Below are positions 11,577 through 20,725 of a stretch of DNA of 64,000 nt, piece after piece (positions within the stretch are counted from its first letter, which is position 1; the number at the start of each line of letters is the position of its first letter). Source of the DNA: Temnopleurus reevesii (taxonomy: Eukaryota; Echinodermata; Echinoidea; Temnopleuroida; Temnopleuridae); contig BQKZ01000116.1 of NCBI GenBank assembly GCA_036244855.1, positions 215,621 through 279,620 of the forward strand, read 5' to 3'. The position numbers were made by a program, and so were the translations under genes. Under the pieces are notes generated by a model. The model had not been told where the DNA came from, searched no databases, and worked only from the letters and a program-made list of their open reading frames with translations.

Positions 11577-11672
11577 AGAGAGGGCCACGCGATTATCTCG
11601 TAAATAATAAAATTAGTGCTAATTTTACTGATTTACATCAATAATCGCGTGGCCCTCTCTTACCTTTTTGCT
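11577..11672 (-). repeat. DIRS internal complementary region (circle-junction copy)
   Basis: Made of two parts. 11577-11630 is the reverse complement of the outer end of the 3' terminal repeat. 11641-11672 repeats, in the same orientation, the ATAATCGCGTGGCCCTCTCT block of that repeat, as expected for the complement of the outer end of the 5' terminal repeat. A 10-bp stretch (11631-11640) separates them. In DIRS elements this region is complementary to both outer ends and is thought to template completion and circularisation of the cDNA. Confidence 0.85.
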
Positions 11673-11738
11673 TAAGTCATGTAACTGACCAGCACCGACA
11701 ACCCCAGGGTGGAAATGATAGGCGAGAGGAGGGCAGGG

Positions 11739-12803
11739 CTACGAGGACGTCGGAGGTCTCGCCGCTGCGGCGTTCAGCGCCGAAACCCCAAAACGTTCCT
11801 CACCCGCCAGGACGTCGCGTAAATAATAGGAAACAAAAGAATTCTTCGAACGCCAGTAGGCTGCCCGCAAGATATCTTCAGTAGGGACGCCCGCAAAGAG
11901 GGCCCAGGACGTGCTGATGGATCTAGTATCATGCGCCCGGGGCTCGACCCCAGAAACCAAGGCTTCGGGGCCCGCCGCCTTAATCCCTTCCACAATCCAT
12001 CGCGAGATGGATGAAGGGGAGGCAGCCGAGAACGGCCTCTTCGTAATGACGAACAACTTGTCCGACGTACGAAGTGGCCGCGCCTTAGACAGGTACCACT
12101 TCAGTGCCCGAACTGGGCACCATACCTTGTCTTCCGGCACCGAGGAGAAGGTGGAAAGTTTACTCAGAAAAATTTCCACCGGGCCCGAGACGTCCGACTG
12201 GTTTTTGGCAATGAAGGACGTCTCGGGCCGGAGTCGAACTCCTCGGGGTTCGAAGCGGATGTGGCCTTCCGCGGTGGTCAGAGCATGGATCGAGCTCCGT
12301 CTCTGACCAGAGGCGAGCGCCACCAGCAGCACCGTCTTGACGGTGAGATGGTGGAACGACGCGTCGCCCAACGGCTCGAAGGGTGGGCGAGCTAAGGCCT
12401 CGAGGACCTTAGGGAGGCTCCACGCCGGGGCCAGGGGCCTGTTAGCTGGCCGTTTCAAGAAAAACGAACGCAGCAGGCGCCCCAACTCCACCGAGTCGGA
12501 GACTCGGGAGCCGTCCCTGAACCCGGCGTGGATCGCCCCGATCGCCGAGCGATAGCCCCGAATCGTGGGAAGGGCGAGGCCCTTGTCGAACAGATGGATG
12601 AGGAAGTCCGCCACGACTGGGCACGAGGCTTCGCTAGCCACGAAGCCCCGCTCCTCACACCACCCTTCGAACGCCGCGAGGCGGGTGTTATAGACTCGCA
12701 GAGTCGACTCCCGCCTGCTCTCCGCAAGCAGCGAGGAGGCTCTCACTGAGAAACCTGCCTCGACCGCTTGCGCCCTGACAGCGGCCACGCAGTCAGCCGG
12801 AGC
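11739..12803 (-). CDS. DIRS tyrosine recombinase (YR)
   Basis: C-terminal part of a long open frame (11739-14609, 956 codons, most of it overlapping the RT ORF in another frame). The recombinase homology starts around 12803, near the RT stop at 12743. An N-terminal helical DNA-binding part (RRESTLRVYNTRLAAFEGWC) is followed by the catalytic domain. The first Arg box is SGQRRSSIHAL, a Lys candidate is in FIAKNQ, the H-x-x-R box is AHDTRS, then a Trp in AAYWRSKN and the nucleophile Tyr in SYYLRDV. The frame ends about 25 residues later, so the catalytic set looks complete. The enzyme inserts the circular cDNA by site-specific strand exchange. No ATG exists in this part of the frame, so expression by a -1 shift from the RT frame or by splicing is inferred. 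The true N-terminus is uncertain. Confidence 0.85.
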   Translation of the reverse strand, partial: APADCVAAVRAQAVEAGFSVRASSLLAESRRESTLRVYNTRLAAFEGWCEERGFVASEASCPVVADFLIHLFDKGLALPTIRGYRSAIGAIHAGFRDGSRVSDSVELGRLLRSFFLKRPANRPLAPAWSLPKVLEALARPPFEPLGDASFHHLTVKTVLLVALASGQRRSSIHALTTAEGHIRFEPRGVRLRPETSFIAKNQSDVSGPVEIFLSKLSTFSSVPEDKVWCPVRALKWYLSKARPLRTSDKLFVITKRPFSAASPSSISRWIVEGIKAAGPEALVSGVEPRAHDTRSISTSWALFAGVPTEDILRAAYWRSKNSFVSYYLRDVLAGEERFGVSALNAAAARPPTSS

Positions 12804-14629
12804 CGATCCGGGTGCTCGGGCAGCAGTCCGGAGAGAGGCTGGCTCACTACGTCCGGCCACAGAGGCAGGGGCCACGGCTCCTCGGTGAGAAGTTCGAGGA
12901 GAAGTGGAAACCACGTCCTGCCCGGCCAGCGGGGGGCGATCAGTAACACCTGAGCCCCGTCCTCGACTATCTTGGCGAGTACCCGGGGAATCAGGGCGAA
13001 GGGGGGAAATGCATATGGGTGCAAGTCCCTCCAGCTGATCGCGAACGCGTCGAGAGCGACCGCGTTCGGGTCCCTGCTCTTGGCGCAGTAGCGGGGTAGG
13101 CGGTGATTGATCTCGCTCGCGAAGAGATCGAGATCGAACGGCCCCCAGCTCTCCGTGAGGCGGTCGAAGATCGCCTGGTGGAGACCCCACTCCGACGGCA
13201 GGGATTTGCCCCGCGACAGAAAGTCTGCTATCAGATTCTCGTCGCCGGGAATGTGTGACGCCGACGGGAGGATCTCCCGCGAGCGGCACCATCCCCACAG
13301 GCGACTCGCATGCCGATTCAATCTCGACGAGCGAGTCCCGCCCTGGCGGTTGATGTAGGCAGCCACCGCCACATTGTCCGTGAGGACGAGGACGGAGCGG
13401 CCCGCCAGGCGTTCCTGGAAATGAGCCAAGGCGGCCTGGACCGCCATCATCTCCAGCACGTTGATGTGGGGGAGGGATGTCATGTGAGACCAATCCCCCG
13501 CCGCATACGAGCCCTGACACTGGCCGCCCCACCCCAGCAGCGAGGCGTCGGTGGTGACGGTCACTGTTGGGAGCGGCGTGTGAAAGGGCTTGCCCTGGGA
13601 GAGGAAGCGCGCGCGCTTCCACGGCCCCAGTAGTCGGGCGACCCCACGTGAGAGGGGGACCCATACCTCCGGGGATGACACGCATTGCGTGAAATACCGC
13701 CGGAGGTGCCACTGAAACGGGCGCATGTAGAGGCGGCAGTCCACGACCAGGTCCGTTAGGCTGGCTAACAGGCCGAGGAAGCGCCTCCACACCTTCGCAC
13801 GGGATCGGGGGGCGGCGCCGATTTGACTGGCGCAGCTCACCACGTCCCGCACGCGAGTCGGGCTTGGCCGGGCAAGCTCCCGGGCAAAGTCCAACTCGGC
13901 TCCCAGATAGGTCGGCTTGCGTGAGGGGACGAGCTCGGACTTGTCCCAATTCACGATAAAGCCGAGCCGAAGCGTCAACCTCACCAGGGCCTCGATTTGC
14001 CGGAGCAAAAGGCCCCTCGACTCGGCTACAAGTAGCCAGTCGTCGAGGTAGACGTGCAGTCTGAAGCCGCGCTCCCGTAGGAAAGCCGCGAGGGCTCCCA
14101 CCACCCGCGTGAAAACGCGGGGCGCCGGCTTCAGCCCGAAGGGTAGCACTCGGTAGCGGAAATATCGGCCGCCGACTGCGAACCCGAGCAGGTCCCTCGA
14201 CGCAGGGTGGATGGGTACGTGGAAGTACGCATCCCGTAGGTCGAGCGACGCAGCCCAATCCCCCGGCCGGAGCGAGGGGAGGAGCTGTGCCAGCGTGTTC
14301 ATACGAAATGATTCGTCTGGCAAGTATCTGTTGATCCTCTTCATATTGAGGATCATCCGCAGTTTCCCCGACTTCTTCGGAATGATGAAGATGGGGGAGA
14401 GAGACAACCCAGGGTGGTCTCTCACCTCCTCTATCGCCCCCTTCTCCAACAAGTCCGCAATCTCGTCCGAGACGTGCTGTTGGAAGAGGGGGGAGAGTCT
14501 GGGGGTGTGCCTCCGTAGCGCTCCGTTCGGAAGGGGCTTCGTAAGTGAGATACGAAACCCCTCCCGAACAATGGAGAGCACGTACGGATCGTCGGTGATT
14601 TCTTCCCAAGCGGGAAGAAAGCCCGACAA
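12743..14629 (-). CDS. DIRS reverse transcriptase-RNase H with methyltransferase-like domain
   Basis: Open frame of about 628 codons. RT domain: residues ~55-300, with motif A in SLDLRDAYFHVPI (Asp ~130), the block LPFGLKPAP, and motif C VYLDDWL (~193-199). RNase H: ~355-475, with Asp in TTDAS (~361), Glu in VLEMMAV (~393), Asp in LTDNV (~418) and Asp in LIADFLSRG (~469). Beyond it, ~490-600 holds WGPFDLDLFASE, AFPPFALI and LIAPRWPG. This matches the methyltransferase-like domain described after RNase H in DIRS elements (family knowledge; activity unproven). There is no ATG at the frame's beginning: it is open upstream past the Gag stop, in the +1 frame relative to Gag. Polyprotein synthesis by frameshift is therefore likely. 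The catalytic residues are intact. Confidence 0.93.
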   Translation of the reverse strand: MSGFLPAWEEITDDPYVLSIVREGFRISLTKPLPNGALRRHTPRLSPLFQQHVSDEIADLLEKGAIEEVRDHPGLSLSPIFIIPKKSGKLRMILNMKRINRYLPDESFRMNTLAQLLPSLRPGDWAASLDLRDAYFHVPIHPASRDLLGFAVGGRYFRYRVLPFGLKPAPRVFTRVVGALAAFLRERGFRLHVYLDDWLLVAESRGLLLRQIEALVRLTLRLGFIVNWDKSELVPSRKPTYLGAELDFARELARPSPTRVRDVVSCASQIGAAPRSRAKVWRRFLGLLASLTDLVVDCRLYMRPFQWHLRRYFTQCVSSPEVWVPLSRGVARLLGPWKRARFLSQGKPFHTPLPTVTVTTDASLLGWGGQCQGSYAAGDWSHMTSLPHINVLEMMAVQAALAHFQERLAGRSVLVLTDNVAVAAYINRQGGTRSSRLNRHASRLWGWCRSREILPSASHIPGDENLIADFLSRGKSLPSEWGLHQAIFDRLTESWGPFDLDLFASEINHRLPRYCAKSRDPNAVALDAFAISWRDLHPYAFPPFALIPRVLAKIVEDGAQVLLIAPRWPGRTWFPLLLELLTEEPWPLPLWPDVVSQPLSGLLPEHPDRLRLTAWPLSGRKRSRQVSQ

Positions 14630-14669
14630 GCGACCCCCGACCCTCTCCGAGAGAAGTCGGGGCGCACCA

Positions 14670-16793
14670 TCACCCCCGCCCTCCCTTGGCCTTGGCCTTG
14701 GGCTGGGGCGGCGGGAACGGGCCCTGCCGGCCGGCGGTTTTCCTAGCGTTCCCCTTCTTTCCCTTGGACCTCTTCTGGCGCTTGGCCGGAGGTGGAAAGG
14801 GGGCGCGCCACGCCGGGGCCTGCTGCCATCCCGCGGGAGCGGGTGGTGCGGCCGGGGCGGGAGCTCGCTTCGAGGGCCTCTGAGTGGATGAGGCCTTCTT
14901 GGCTAGCTCCTCCGCCTGCTTGAGTTCCGTCAGCTCGGTGGAGCAGCGATCTTGGAACTGCCCGCCAAACAGTAGGGGAGCCGTGGGGTCGACAGGCTCA
15001 ACCCAGGGGCGCACGTCGGCCGCATCCGACAGGTGGAGGTACCCTAACAGGGCCCTCTGCCTGTCCTCCGTAAGGCGGAGAGACACTGCCGCGAGCTGCC
15101 TGTACACGAGCGCAATCACCTGCACCAGGGTGCGGTCAAGCGCCTCGGTGTCCTCGGGAGTCACCCCCAGTGCCGCGGAGCGGCCACGGATGGATGCGAG
15201 GATAGCAGCAAAGGCCGAGAGCCGCATGCCCGAGCGGGCACCGGCCTCTACCTCTTGAAGACGGCGGTCTGCCGCGCGGAAAGATTGTGCTTCCAGCGGC
15301 CTGCCAGTCTTCGTCCCAAATCGCGAGGCCTCCTTCGACAGCTTCTTCGGGGTGAAGAGCGAGTCGGTGGAGGCCTGGTCGAAGGCGAGGGGACGCCCCA
15401 TGATCTTCACAGAGTGGGGCTTGTGCGCCGCTGACCGGGTCGCGTGCTCCTCCCTGACAGCCGTCTGAAATTCCTCGGGAATTGTCGGGTAGGCTTTGGG
15501 TGGAGCTGACACCCCGAAGACGCTGCCGCTCGGGGCGGCAGGGGCCTTCTGGGTCATCGCCTCTGGCATGTAGCGCGTGATCAGCGCAAGAGCCGAGGCC
15601 GACATCCCTGCCGGGGATGCAGCAGCCGACACGGTCGGCGTGGACTCGTCCGTGTCTGAGCTAGAAGCCTCAGAGCTGGAGGGGTCCTCCTCCGGGCCCA
15701 TCACGCCAGCCGCCGCGGCATAGCCGGGCTGGGGCGGAGGGGGGGCCGGGGGGCCGAAGTCCTCCGACACTACCGAGGCGGTGTCGGACTCCCACCACTG
15801 CCTCCACGCCTCCGGATCCCGTAGGCGATCCGGGGGGGCGGGTGCGGTGCCCGGTGCCACGCTGGCCATCCCGAAGGTGGCCGTAGCGGGCGGCGGGGGA
15901 GGGCCTCTCTCGTACGTGCCCGACGTGAAAGTCGCGGCCGGACGATTGGGCCCCTCTGATCTCGCGTGGTCTCGGCGGCGAGAGCCCTGGGTGTTAGCAG
16001 GGTACGCGCCGTAACCGGGGTGGGGCGGCGCCGGCGGCGCTCCCCACCAGAGATCGTGGTGACTAGCGTACCTCGGGTCTGGGTACCCGTGGTAGCGAGG
16101 GCCGGTTTCCAGAAACCCAGGCTGTCGATATTCCCCATAGCTGGGGTAACGATCTGCCGGGAATCCGGGGCGGAGAGGCGGTCCGAGCTCCCGGTCTCCC
16201 GGGTGTTCGGTGGGCTGCCGTGAGGACCCATAGTAAGGAACTCCTTGGCTGCCCGGTGGGTTGCTGGGCCCCTGAATGGCGTGTGACATTCTAGGGCTTG
16301 GCATCCCGGGTACCTCTCCGTCGGGTAGCTGCGTTCCCTGCCCGCTAAGGCCGGGGGCGCTGCTAGGCACTATCTGGGTCGTGCCCCTCGGATCCCATCC
16401 CGAGGTAGACGAGCCGGCCTCGAACCCCTGCCCCACACGCGTGGGAGGGAACGAGGGCCCGGCCCCCACACGCGTGGGGGCTCCTTGCCAGCTCATCGTG
16501 AGGGTGGCGGGGTTACCGCCTCCCGACCCCGTACCGCGCCCGCTAGCGACGGTACTGCTGCCTCCACCTCCCGCCAGAAGCGTAGGGGCCTTCTGGCGGG
16601 AGGAGGAAGAAACAAGCTTAGTCTTCGCCTTTGTGGAGGACGAGGACGTCGCTGATTTCTTCCCCTTTTTCTTGGGGGCAGAGGTGGTCACCGCCGACGT
16701 GATAGGCGGCGGTAACCCTCTCGTCCCCGACGAGCCGCTTACCTCGGAACCTAAGGGGTCCGGTGCGCCCTCGGAGGACAGATCAGAGTCCAT
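14670..16793 (-). CDS. DIRS Gag-like protein
   Basis: Open frame of 707 codons from the first ATG (16793, MDSDLSSEGAPDPLG). The frame is open a further 38 codons upstream without an ATG. The N-terminal two-thirds is low-complexity, rich in Pro, Gly, Ser and Thr, with a repeated PTRVG word. Residues ~490-680 are helical and charged (for example RRLQEVEAGARSGMRLSAF), as in DIRS capsid-like proteins. The C-terminus is basic, with PPAKRQKRSKGKKGNARK resembling a nucleic-acid-binding or nuclear-import tail. There is no CCHC zinc knuckle. It precedes the RT frame, and its stop TGA is embedded in a G-run where a +1 shift leads into RT. The assignment rests on position and composition, less on direct homology. 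Confidence 0.75.
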   Translation of the reverse strand: MDSDLSSEGAPDPLGSEVSGSSGTRGLPPPITSAVTTSAPKKKGKKSATSSSSTKAKTKLVSSSSRQKAPTLLAGGGGSSTVASGRGTGSGGGNPATLTMSWQGAPTRVGAGPSFPPTRVGQGFEAGSSTSGWDPRGTTQIVPSSAPGLSGQGTQLPDGEVPGMPSPRMSHAIQGPSNPPGSQGVPYYGSSRQPTEHPGDRELGPPLRPGFPADRYPSYGEYRQPGFLETGPRYHGYPDPRYASHHDLWWGAPPAPPHPGYGAYPANTQGSRRRDHARSEGPNRPAATFTSGTYERGPPPPPATATFGMASVAPGTAPAPPDRLRDPEAWRQWWESDTASVVSEDFGPPAPPPPQPGYAAAAGVMGPEEDPSSSEASSSDTDESTPTVSAAASPAGMSASALALITRYMPEAMTQKAPAAPSGSVFGVSAPPKAYPTIPEEFQTAVREEHATRSAAHKPHSVKIMGRPLAFDQASTDSLFTPKKLSKEASRFGTKTGRPLEAQSFRAADRRLQEVEAGARSGMRLSAFAAILASIRGRSAALGVTPEDTEALDRTLVQVIALVYRQLAAVSLRLTEDRQRALLGYLHLSDAADVRPWVEPVDPTAPLLFGGQFQDRCSTELTELKQAEELAKKASSTQRPSKRAPAPAAPPAPAGWQQAPAWRAPFPPPAKRQKRSKGKKGNARKTAGRQGPFPPPQPKAKAKGGRG

Positions 16794-17988
16794 TCTGGCT
16801 AACGCCCCTCCGGGCGAGTCCGATGGGTGATCCTGTGGTGTGGTTTCCGACACCTGTAGGAAAGAGAAACACGAAAGCCCTCCCGGTCTCGTGACGTGAG
16901 CAGACACCGGGAGAGAGGGATAGCAGAAGAAATTAATTTTTCCGGAAGTCCCCTGGGCGGCTGTGTAGTCTCTCTCTACCTAAATAATATTATTATAATA
17001 GTATATAATATTTTGTTCTATACTGGCAACTTTCGCTAGGCGAAACACACAGTAAACAATCCCTAGGGACCCAGACTGGTGGGGTCAGGGAACCGCTATT
17101 TGGCGGTGGAGCCGAGCGAGTGACTGGACACACCAAGAACAAACGAAACTTTATTGGTGTTTGTTCTACTTTTTTTTTTTTTTTGTGTGTGTGTCCGGGG
17201 CACCCGCTTGACAATAAAACTGAGTTCGGTGACCGAACTGTACAGAACAATAAAAACAACACTTTATATACACAATATAACGAAGTTTTATTTTTTTATT
17301 TTTTTTTTTTTGTTTGAGAGTCTTTCGAGAGTTATCTCAAGCACCTACGTTACTGTTGTGCTCAAATAACTACAAACCATACACTGTCGTCGACCTTCAA
17401 TGATTTTTTGAGGTCGGGAGACACGAAAACAAAAAAAAACGATTCGAACACGTAGACGGCTTAGAATACGCGAACGAACGATCCAAGATGGCGATGACCT
17501 ACAGCATCCGGGCTTCTGTGACCCCGGAAGTGAGTGCGCTACGAGGCGGCTGTTTTTGAAACCGCGAGTAGCTCACACCAAGATAATCTTTTTATTTTAT
17601 TAAACAAACGATTATGCGAGTCAAAGCATCCAAGAATATATTATAAATTATAAGGAAACACCCTCCCGAACAATCCCAACCAACAGAGGTGAGCGGAAAA
17701 CTCGAGTTTCGTGGGGAAAACGAGCTTTCCACTCACCACCCCACACCTAGCGTTCAACTGACACGGGCGGAGAACGGGTTGTTTTCGAACGACAAATGAT
17801 TATTTTTAACGATTTTAAATCCTTAAACAGGAGGGAGGTGACACAAAAATACACTTAAATAGCTCTAGGGCGTAAACAAGAGGTATTTTCAATGCACAAT
17901 TTCTAATATCGCAAACTACAAAAACGCAAAGGAAAGATCTCACCGAGCGTTGTATCAAGTACGTCTGACCAGTAGCGGAGCGAATGGA
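16794..17988 (-). promoter_or_regulatory. DIRS 5' leader and probable promoter region
   Basis: Between the partial terminal repeat and the Gag start. It contains an AT-rich palindromic patch (~16981-17015), homopolymer T runs (~17170 and ~17290), a CAAGATGGC word at 17484-17492 (YY1-type) and CCGGAAGTG at 17524-17532 (ETS-type). A strong acceptor-like sequence (TTTCTCTTTCCTACAG, minus strand) ends near 16857, which could mean a leader intron. Promoter function is inferred from position and motifs. Confidence 0.45.
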
Positions 17989-18042
17989 GTGAATGAATTG
18001 AAATGAGTCGAGCTCTATTACGTCACCCCGCGGTGACGGGCG
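17989..18042 (-). repeat. DIRS 5' inverted terminal repeat, inner 54 bp only
   Basis: Exact reverse complement of 11460-11513. The outer ~150 bp and the host junction are absent because the sequence stops at the N at 18043. Confidence 0.9.
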
Positions 18043-18043
18043 N
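18043..18043. other. Assembly join (single N)
   Basis: A lone N separates the interrupted DIRS terminal repeat from host sequence that starts at the splice donor of a repeated exon. The true gap size is unknown. Confidence 0.9.
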
Positions 18044-18697
18044 ACCTGTAAATCTCCTCTATTATGATGCCTATAGAGCATGACAGTGTGCCAAAGTCCG
18101 TCGTTGAGAGGGAGAGAGTTCGCCCTGTACCGGATAGAACCAGATCCAAGATCCAGTATCAGGTAGAGATAGCCATCCATCAGCTCCAGAGCAAAGAAGT
18201 CTGTGATGTGGTCTGCTCCTCGGTTGTACATGATCACGCCCGATGGCTCGTTGGTACGGAAACTCAGGGATAGTCTTCCTTCGGTCTGTTGGATGAAAGG
18301 TAATAATTGTATTAATGTTCGTATAATTGTATTAATGTTCTATGTTACACATCGTGAGATAACTGATAACAATTCTCTTCAATTATTTTTCACCACAATG
18401 AACCTCTTTCAAACCAATGATTGTATTGTTTCAGAAAATGTTACAAAATAACAGAAGGATTTTGATTGAAATAATTCTTCCATTATCCCAATATGAATAA
18501 ACACAGACGACAGTCTGTTTCTGAGATACTGTGAAAAAATGCACAGGCATTATCGGGTAGGAATTGAACCCATAATCTCCTGATGAGTAGACAGGTAAGA
18601 TATTGGTGGTTAGATCAAAATGGTGCATATATATTTTCAACCACAATGTTTTTATCATAAAATAGAAATAAAAATCAAATAATTGTCAAGGTGAAAT
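18044..18697. repeat. Near-identical copy of 10649-11303 (empty-site haplotype)
   Basis: Covers the LNS3 exon, its upstream intron and the SINE-like fragment, with only a few differences (for example at 11087, near 11200, and an A-run length change near 11280). Similarity ends exactly where the DIRS insertion starts in the other copy. It then continues into host sequence, so this copy represents the site without the insertion. Confidence 0.9.
18046..18285 (-). CDS. NRXN: Second copy of the neurexin LNS3 first-half exon (probably allelic)
   Basis: Identical as far as I can see to the exon at 10651-10890: 80 codons, phase 0-0, same acceptor. Only the GT of its donor is present, because the N follows directly. 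Were it a genuine tandem exon it could be spliced in frame, giving a repeated half domain, which would not fold as an LNS module. The single-N join, the interrupted DIRS terminal repeat and the filled/empty-site relation all favour two haplotypes placed in series. It should not be counted twice when building the transcript until checked. Confidence 0.8.
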
Positions 18698-20469
18698 AGT
18701 TTTCTTTTCACCTTGTCAGATAAACATTTGAGTGTCTTGAAACATCTTTCAGTGATCAACTTCTCTTATACATCTAGATATTTGATTTTATTTACAAAAC
18801 TAACAAGTTTTCCATTGAAGAATCAAGTGCACCCTAACCCTTCGGCTCAGAGTGCACAATGGCAATCGTCTTGTATCCTCTGCTTTGTCAACGTTCTGCT
18901 ACTCAAACACCAAAACAAATTTTAATGTGATTCTTCAAGAGACATTTACATCAAAATCATAGAAGACATTGATGCTGATGTATCAAATTATGTTGTTCAC
19001 TCTTCGTTAAGTTGAATTATTATATTGAATGATCCATGCTCTTGCAAATGTATACATGTAGGTTGAAAACGCACAACATATGAAAAGCCACTCTTTATAT
19101 TCCTACAAAGTATTTTCTAAAAAGTAAGAGTTCAAAATGTTCATAATGTGTGTATGAAATAAGTAGATGTACATGCATTTCTGAGAAGTGTTAAAGATAT
19201 GACAACTATTGTCACAGAAAGTTTATTTACACATTACCTTTAATATAACATTCATCACTTGATAACTATACGATGTAACTAGAAGTAATAATTCAATATG
19301 TTAAATCTGTCTTCCATTGCATTGATTGCTTGAAATATTGTCAATACATTTTTCAAAAATGTCTCAGGGACATGACAACCATAAAGTACAGTTTTTGATA
19401 CACCGCACACTACCTTTCAGCTGAATTAATTTAGCAAACTCTGGCCTCCGAGCATTGCAAAGAAATTGAGGGGGAGGTCCAAACATTCAGCCTTTATTAC
19501 CACATAGCTATATCTTCATCAAAGACAGAAAGTGGGTGTAGATTTGTTCCTAAACCGCAAGATAATATATTTAATTTTGACCTTTCATGATTGCTTGAGG
19601 GGCTTTCACACATCACCTGGGGGCCTGTATTTAGTACATAACAACAATTCATAGATATTTTGGTAGAAAGCAATTCACATGAATGATCGGCGACTGAGCA
19701 TCAACTCTCCACAAGCCCTTGTCTCCCATGTTCATTCTCATCAATTTTCAATGAGTACTACATGCCATTAACAAACATTCAAAGGAAAATTAATACATAA
19801 CATATGCTCCTTTTATAATTGAAATACTTCCTTTTAGGTAATCTATCCACTATCTACTGAAGATATCAACCTTATATTTTATAGATTCTAATTTTTTTTA
19901 ATTCTGTAAAAGCAGAAAATTCTGCAAGTTTTTCGCCCATGTATTTGCTAACATGTTTCACTCATAGGCCTAATAGACCTGTGTAAAATGGTCTTTCAAA
20001 ACATAGATACAACAAACTACTATTAGCAGGTTCTTAAATGTCTGTACATCAGTGTATTTGCTACAATTTATTTACACTAAGATATTCTCTTTTACCGTTG
20101 TCGATCTGGTCACATCCATTAGCATGTCTACATATGTAAATTACTTGATATCTAAAGGCCAAGGGAAGGGTTGGTAATGTACTAGATTTCAGTTAGATTC
20201 TTTTTAGGATTGGACCTATATATATCTACAGTAGATGTTAACATACCACTTTCTCTCTTAAACCAATTCTAGATGAAAATGTATTTTCTATACTTTTTCA
20301 TTTTCAGAACATTCTCCACTTTTTCCATAATTGGCAAATAGTCAAATTGTCTAGGATAATTGTAAAACATAAAACATCTTCTCAGTTATCATTTGCAGGC
20401 TACCTAAACTTTCATTTAAATGTTTATTTGAGATAAGTATCCGTTCATAATATGGAAGTGTCGTGGTAG

Positions 20470-20725
20470 GGCAGATATGAGTATCACCTTTCCACCAACG
20501 GGTCACAGTTTGAGTGCTATCCATGGTGTTATTTTTCTTTAGCAGGAAATGCATGCACATTGTGCTGCACTCAACCCAGGTGAGGTAAATAAGCACCTGG
20601 CAGGATTATCTATTAACTGAAATGCCTTGATGACAGGAGGGCGAGGACTAAGCGACGGTAATATTAAATGCAAAAAGTGCCAGGAGCAATCTGCAGAGTT
20701 TATAAGTGCACTAATAAAGTTCATG
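20470..20725 (+). mobile_element. SINE-like element, copy A
   Basis: Shares words with copy B at 21870-22085: a tRNA-like head with a degraded B box, then CTT-rich, then CACATTGT(G/A)CTGCACTC, then an AT-rich tail. It ends in sequence like GTGCACTAATAAAG. Confidence 0.5.

Larger units (their letters stand above)
11304..18042 (-). mobile_element. DIRS-type tyrosine-recombinase retrotransposon (5' end truncated by assembly join)
   Basis: A GC-rich insertion in an AT-rich intron, transcribed on the minus strand. Order in that sense: partial 5' inverted terminal repeat, 5' leader, Gag-like ORF, RT/RNase H/methyltransferase-like ORF, tyrosine recombinase ORF, internal complementary region, 3' inverted terminal repeat. 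It has no long terminal repeats and no integrase of the DDE type. This arrangement is that of the DIRS order. Family elements make a circular DNA that is integrated by the recombinase without a target-site duplication (established knowledge). The junction at 11303/11304 is defined by comparison with the empty site at 18697. The far end is lost at the N at 18043. The main ORFs are long and uninterrupted, so the insertion looks young. Confidence 0.93.

Noticed and set aside
12804..14609. N-terminal 600 codons of the recombinase frame as a separate protein
   Set aside because: Overlaps the RT domain in another frame, has low-complexity Arg/Pro/Gly composition and no recognisable domain.
11911..16830. 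Plus-strand open frames across the DIRS element
   Set aside because: GC-rich sequence leaves many antisense frames open; none shows a domain, while the minus strand holds Gag, RT and recombinase.
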